A stretch of DNA of 64,000 nucleotides from Annulohypoxylon bovei var. microspora. Its lineage: Eukaryota > Ascomycota > Sordariomycetes > Xylariales > Hypoxylaceae. Below, piece by piece: positions 58,721-64,000 of the stretch. Within the stretch, counting starts at the first letter, position 1, and each line of letters starts with the position of its first letter. The notes under the pieces were generated by a model. It saw only the letters and a program-made list of their open reading frames with translations. It ran no database searches and was not told the origin of the DNA. Location of the stretch: NCBI GenBank assembly GCA_022836615.1, contig MU405218.1, positions 62,001-126,000 on the forward strand, given 5' to 3'. The translations under genes and the position numbers were made by a program.

Positions 58721-60513
58721 ATGGGTTCTACCGAAATGACTAATGTCGAGGAACTAGACGCTCTCATCATTGGAGCTGGCTTCAGCGGTGTATACCAACT
58801 TAAAAAGCTCCGTGATGAGGGTTACAATGCTAAGATAGTAGAGGCTGGCTCTGGGTACGGTGGCATATGGTACTGGAACCGATACCCGGGCGCCCGAGTC
58901 GACAGCCATGCACCTCACTACCAGTTCTCCGACCCTGAGCTCTGGCAGAACTGGCACTGGAAGCAAAGATTCCCCGGCCACGAAGAACTACGAGCATACT
59001 TCGAATTCGTTGCAGGAAAGTGGGACCTCAGAAAAGACACCTACTTCAATACTTATATCAGTTCAGCCACCTGGGACGAGACCGAGTACAAGTGGATTAT
59101 CAAAGCTAAGGATGGTCGGACTTTCAAGACAACGTTCTTCCTACCACACACCGGAATTGCTGCCAGCAGGGCGGTTCCTGACTGGAAGGGAATAACCTCG
59201 TTCAAAGGCTTGATCGTCCATTCATCATATTGGCCACACGACGAGCCGGACCTGAAGGGCAAGCGAATTGCTGTCGTCGGGACCGGCTCCACTGGTGTCC
59301 AACTATCTCATGCTCTGAGCGAGGTAGCAGGTGACCTGGTCGTCTTCCAGCGTACACCCGCCATGCCACTGAACATGAGACAAGTCGACTACGCAGACAA
59401 TGAAGAAGCCATTCCCAAGTCAGAACTCGCGGAGTTCTTCAAGACTCGCGCTAATGGATATTGGGGCTTCGATTTCAACCTCATGCCAAGGAATACCTTT
59501 GATGACAATGAAACTCAACGGCGAGCCATCTATGAATCCCTATGGAAAGCAGGCGATTTCACGTATTGGCTCGGTACCTACGCAGACATGCTATTTAGCA
59601 CCGAGGCTAATCAAGAGGCGTACAAGTTCTGGCGCGAGAAGACGCGGGCTCGGATCGATGACCCGAAACTCCAGGAACTCCTGGCCCCTGCACAGCAGCC
59701 CTACCCTTTCGGATGTAAACGAGTTCCACTCGAGAGGGGCTACTTCGATATGTTCAATAAGCCAAATGTGCATCTCGTCGATGTCAACCACACCCCTGTC
59801 GTTGAGGTTACCGAGAAGGGTATCCGGACAACAGAGCAGGATTTGGACTTTGACATAATTAGTGAGTACACCTAGAATCAAGCAATGTCGCCGGCAACAT
59901 ATACTAACCATAATCGCCACAGTTCTCGCCACAGGCTTCGACGCCGTCACAGGCGGTCTAACCACGATCGACATCCGCGGGATCGGCGGCCAGAGCCTGA
60001 AGGAGAAGTTCCAGCAGCACGGCCCGACCACCTACTGCGGCATCTCAGTTGCTGGGTTCCCAAACATGTTCTTCTCGTACGGACCCCAGGCCCCGACGGC
60101 GTTCTGCAACGGCCCGACATGTGCCGAGCTGCAGGGCGACTGGATCGCCGACGTGATGAACCGCCTCCGCCGCGCTGGGATCAGCAGCATTGTGGCCGAC
60201 GAGGCCAGCGAGAAGGCCTGGGGCGAGCATGTGGAGAGCGTGGCGTATTCTTCGCTGCTGCCGAAGGCTAAGTCGGTGAGTGATGCCCCTTGGTACCTGA
60301 CACGTTACTGTGATACGAGGAGAAAAATAAAATAAAATATAAGGGACATGACTAACGCGATTGAATCAATAGTGGTACATGGGTGACGGCATCCCCGGAA
60401 AGCCGAGAGCGTCGCAGATGTACTTGGGCGGCGTGCCGAACTATCACGCGAAACTTCGGAGCTGCGCGTCGAGTGGGTATAAGGGGTTCCACTTTGAGGG
60501 CTTGCAGGCATGA
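58721..60513 (+). CDS. Baeyer-Villiger-type flavin monooxygenase
   Basis: Three exons: 58721-59861, 59923-60275 and 60373-60513 (544 aa). Introns are 61 nt (phase 1, CTAAC branch) and 97 nt (phase 0). FAD-binding Rossmann motif GAGFSG is at residues 18-23, GIWYWNRYPGARVD near 48-61, and the BVMO fingerprint F-x-G-x3-H-x3-W-P as FKGLIVHSSYWP at 161-172. The NADPH Rossmann motif GTGSTG is at 187-192 and the conserved LATGFD forms across intron 1. The C-terminus WYMGDGIPGKPR is also family-typical. The enzyme should insert oxygen into a ketone with NADPH and FAD. The substrate is unknown. No other secondary-metabolism gene is visible next to it, so it may be a stand-alone catabolic gene. The usual length is about 540 aa, so it is complete. 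Confidence 0.92.
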
Positions 60514-60558
60514 TGTTTGTAGGATGATTCAGCTCAGATCATCGTGCTGATAAACTCT

Positions 60559-60579
60559 TATATATATATATATATATAT
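60559..60579. repeat. TA microsatellite
   Basis: About ten TA units just after the monooxygenase stop codon, in its 3' UTR zone. Confidence 0.9.
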
Positions 60580-62039
60580 TCACTATGTGGTTAGGTAGCT
60601 AGGTAGTTTATAATTACAAACCTAACGAATGGTACACGTATAAGTCTATATGTACTAGATCTTTGCGAGTCTCAATGCAGTTACTACATATTGAAGGAGA
60701 GATCGTAAGGTAGGAATTTTTTTTTGAAATCGCGCACTTAATCCGGGGCTTCCACCAAGTCGAACCGTTATTTGAATTGATTTATTTGACTCAAATCAGA
60801 TATTTCATGATGCTAGCAAAGCAAAGTTAACCTTTCAGTTCATTTGAGTGAATACATATTATGAGACCCGAAAATCCCACATACATACCTATTTTGGTCC
60901 CGACTTAATAGTGGTCTTACTCCCTTCTAAGCCGTGGATCTTCTGCCACCTTGCCTACCTGTTATAAAGCCGCATAGTGGCCTGAGCTTTCGCGTCGCGA
61001 CGACATGGTTGACGAGGGGTTGACGCGGGAGGTCAGGGGTAATATCTCCACTTTTGATGATTACTAATCGAATCAAACTTCGGCTACATAATAATCCTAG
61101 GCCCATGTTAGCTTAATCGAAGCACTGTTGAACATGACTTGATCCTTAGACGTTCTGGAACATGGTGTAGACAGGAAGTGGCTGTATTTCGCTGTGCAGT
61201 TGCCCCGCAACGTCATCTTTAAGGGGCAAAACTCGGGCGCCTTGGAGGTGTCCGATAGCAGGGTAATAAGCGAATAATAAATGTCTTGGAACTGTCGAAG
61301 CCGACCGACCCCAGAGACCTAGGTACTAAGTGACTTGAGGCTAGAAAAAACTCGGCGATAAGATCATATGGCGGACTGGTACTGCTGCCTTTTCCATCGG
61401 AAAGCGCCGTCTCTACTTACATGAGAGTTGAAGAAATGTCATTTGTTTCTTGGTTGATGAGGTAATGGGGGTAGCTGAGATTACATAAGCAAACCCCATT
61501 TGCATTAATAAACCAATCAACTGAGTTTGGAATATACCTTCCAAGTTTCGATTTGATGAGGTAATCACCGGGTATTAGTATTACTAATATAAATCCTTAC
61601 CTAATCCTTACCTAATCTATGCCATTACTAATACACTTCCATTAGGTAATTCAACCTTGACTGGTTGGCTTCTAGCCACAACATACCTACACACGTTTAA
61701 ATGCATCATTGAATACACCTACAAATACACCTACAAATACCCCTTTCGAAGGTTATAGCAGATGCGTATTTTAGCTCGGCGCACATATAGCGTGCCTCAA
61801 AAACCCCTTCACCACTACACCTAAGTGTGTAGCCGACAGCCCCAAGCTGCCAGCTTACCTAAGAAGCTTCTAAGACGCTTCTAAGACGCTCGATAACCCC
61901 TAATCTCAAGCTAAACCGATTTTTTTTTTTCGTTTTTAGGCTGCTTTTTAATATCCACTCCTATACTAGATACCACCTATCCCAGGGCATCTTAGCTTGG
62001 GTAGAGCATTCTAAATCTTCATATTGTCTTCCTGGTCTT

Positions 62040-62070
62040 GGCCGCGATAGAACAGTCATTTATCGCGGCC
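62040..62070. repeat. 10-bp perfect GC-rich hairpin
   Basis: GGCCGCGATA (62040-62049) and TATCGCGGCC (62061-62070) pair perfectly around an 11-base loop. A T-rich stretch follows (TTCTTATGG), but no clear terminator T-run. Confidence 0.8.
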
Positions 62071-63530
62071 TTCTTATGGTAATCTTTGAGTGTTAATGCA
62101 AAATCTATCTAACCATAGTTACCCATATATACCTATACATATATTAACTAGTTTATAGTTGATATTCGCGTACCTCAGCTACAATCGGCCTCGTTTTTAA
62201 CCCCCTTCACTTGTAAGCTTATTTAACATCGCCGAACAGACCTGTAAATACTTAGGTATCTTCCCTCCCATAAAGTCAGGTCCTATCTATCGTTATCCAC
62301 CGTGTTTATTCGGTCATATACTTAGTTAGATATCTAGCAAGGCTGAAGCGCGCCCAAGTCTCAACCTCTTCAAATAGATGGGTGATTACCTGAAGTCTCT
62401 AGGACCCGACGTCGAGTACTTCACGACTTGTATCGCAAGCTAGATCCCACCCCACCAGGAGGTGTTGACTCGTTACGGGTTAATTTTCTGAAATGAAATC
62501 CAAGCATCGCAACATTAGCCCTGTAAGTTTTATCTCCAATATATCATTGTTTATTTTTACTTGCAACCCAATGATTCTATTCCTTTCGCACTGAGCATAT
62601 GAGACCTGTATCATTGTGTGGTAAGTCAACGTCAGTACATGTACTTTCTGCGTCTTTATGTCATGGATTACCGGCTTTGAAAATGACATGGAATTTGAAA
62701 ATAAAGGGACTTGGAAGGATTTATGCAAGCTTACAGGTTTATACTCGCGCAAGCCGTGCTGAGGCACAACACGATAACATTTGCTTTGTCTTTCACTTGC
62801 CCCTCGTCTTGACAATGGTATCAATTCACCTAGATGAATTTTAGGAATGGAAGAGGATGAGAAAAATAGATATGATAAAATTAAAGGTGAAAGTCTTTTA
62901 ATGTGGGAAGTGTAAAGGTATCGTTTTGGGCCGTGTGGTTTCGTGGGCGAAAACTAGGTCAGTTGTATAAACGTAGTGAGAACTTCGTCATTGGTGTCTT
63001 GATACTGCATCATGTAGTTCATCTATAGCGTATAGGTACCCGCTTACATAGGCAGCTCCTTAAGTAAGGTGAACTTTTATTACATTAGAAGCATGTACAC
63101 ACCTTTTTAATGTTTCCGCAATATACCAATCGATGTTTGTGACGTTGTTATCTTTAAGGTTTAATTTGATCACAGTTTGAACTGCCAAATACACACATAA
63201 AGTTGCATCAACCGTACATCACCCCGTATATTGGTATGCTTCTTAATATAAAAAACCTAGTTTACTAATTAGGTATGTAAGAAGTGTAGTTTTACGTAAA
63301 CAAGAAAGTTTATTAATTTATTAACACATGCCTTGTTACTTCTTTAAGAAAGTAGCTTGAAGTGATTTAATACGCACGGTGGGTAAAGAGGTCATATGAT
63401 GTAAAAACTGACAACAGTGGTAAAATCTCTTAATTTTGTACAGAAATAATTGATATATAAAGCAAAGAAAAAAAGAAAAACAGTGTTATATACGAAGAGT
63501 GATGCTAGATCCAGATTGGTTTTTTTCCTT

Positions 63531-64000
63531 GCGTACAGATTGGTTTTTTCTATCAGCTGGCGACACTCCGCCACCTATTTTAGCAGCATGTATGTCTTAG
63601 CCAGTTTGACTTACCCACCACTTTTTATTATCTTTTTATAACGGTAGTATAATCTTTCTTCCCTTATTTCTTATACCTAATCTTAAGATATCTAATATGA
63701 ATACTACCAGTTTAGGCATTGCGAGCGCCGCCGCCGCAGCGTTACCCTTAGTAGAAGATTATATCGTGGCGAGGGCTGCCGGACCATATATTATGCTTCG
63801 TTTACCGCAAAGGTAACAACGACATCTTATTATATTAAAAGATTGTAGATAATGGGTTAGATCTTAGTGATTTACAGCTTTTTTATTTTAATTTTAAATA
63901 AAACGTGGGGTGGTGGGTAAGTCAAACTGGCTGAGACATACATGCTGCTAAAATAGGTGGCGGAGTGTCGCCAGCTGATAGAAAAAACCAATCTGTACGC
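63531..64000. mobile_element. Foldback / MITE-like element with 91-bp terminal inverted repeats
   Basis: The left arm 63531-63621 and the reverse complement of the right arm 63910-64000 match at 90 of 91 positions (single T/C difference at 63598). Arms start GCGTACAGATTGG and contain CGACACTCCGCCACC. The arm ends exactly at the window edge, so the element may continue outside. The interior is about 288 bases, AT-rich except for a GC-rich patch with a 39-codon frame. It encodes no transposase, so it is a non-autonomous DNA element or the start of a larger one. A 14-base copy of the arm sequence CAGATTGGTTTTTT also occurs just outside the left arm (63513-63526). The high arm identity points to recent activity. 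Confidence 0.75.
63697..63816 (+). other. 39-codon frame inside the foldback element
   Basis: ATG to TAA, Ala-rich (IASAAAAALPLVEDYIVARAAGP). It is the only GC-rich part of the element interior and ends just before a possible splice donor (AAAGGTAACA). It may be a captured or residual exon. Coding status is unproven. Confidence 0.25.

Larger units (their letters stand above)
60514..63530. other. Gene-poor AT-rich region
   Basis: About 3 kb with no supported gene. It holds a TA microsatellite (60559-60579), three perfect short tandem duplications (61595, 61712, 61867) and a 10-bp perfect hairpin (62040-62070). Confidence 0.55.

Noticed and set aside
58721..60513. Monooxygenase as part of a secondary-metabolite gene cluster
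   Set aside because: No polyketide synthase, peptide synthetase, terpene cyclase, transporter or pathway regulator is visible on either side within this window.
1..64000. CRISPR arrays, bacterial operons, ribosome binding sites or phage genes
   Set aside because: The sequence is clearly eukaryotic with spliceosomal introns, and no regularly spaced identical repeats with unique spacers were seen.

Overview
This window looks like a contig piece from a filamentous ascomycete (Pezizomycotina, most likely a sordariomycete). The evidence is short spliceosomal introns of about 43-330 nt with GTRNGT donors and CTAAC-type branch sites, coding regions that are clearly GC-richer than the AT-rich intergenic DNA, C-to-T type nonsense changes resembling RIP in one decayed gene, and gene content specific to filamentous fungi (GH131, Cul3, nimT/Cdc25, a Baeyer-Villiger-type monooxygenase). 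No tool was run. Exon limits were read by hand from reading frame, splice signals and conserved protein context.

Layout. 0-7 kb: a small Ser-rich hypothetical protein, a secreted GH131 glucanase with three exons, and a long disordered Ser/Pro-rich protein on the minus strand. 7-13.4 kb: cullin-3 (minus) diverges from a Zim17/Hep1-type DNL zinc-finger protein (plus) that carries an unusual C-terminal extension of about 390 residues. A small single-C2H2 protein follows. 14-27 kb: the giant UTP20 ribosome-biogenesis gene (minus) shares a short divergent promoter with a CWF19L1/Drn1 homologue (plus), followed by a five-exon multi-pass membrane protein. 29.8-35.3 kb: a second single-C2H2 protein related to the first, then POL5/MYBBP1A (minus).

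35.3-45.3 kb is a gene-poor AT-rich island. It holds one multi-exon minus-strand gene broken by at least five in-frame stops that are all explainable as C-to-T changes, plus a T24 tract, palindromes and short tandem duplications. 45.4-47.2 kb: the mitotic phosphatase Cdc25 (four exons, long leader). 47.2-51.7 kb is gene-poor. 51.7-54.7 kb: a BTB-like protein and the proteasome subunit alpha7 (PRE10/PSMA3), whose first coding exon is only the ATG. 54.7-58.7 kb is AT-rich with a few structured inverted repeats. 58.7-60.5 kb: a Baeyer-Villiger-type flavin monooxygenase. The right end (63.5-64.0 kb) is a foldback/MITE-like element with 91-bp terminal inverted repeats (90/91 identical), which reaches the window edge.

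Most recognised genes are housekeeping: ubiquitin-proteasome (cul3, PRE10), ribosome biogenesis (UTP20, POL5), RNA processing (CWF19L1), mitochondrial chaperone maintenance (Zim17) and cell cycle (cdc25). They do not form one pathway. The accessory content (GH131, monooxygenase, decayed gene, foldback element) lies in or next to the AT-rich stretches.
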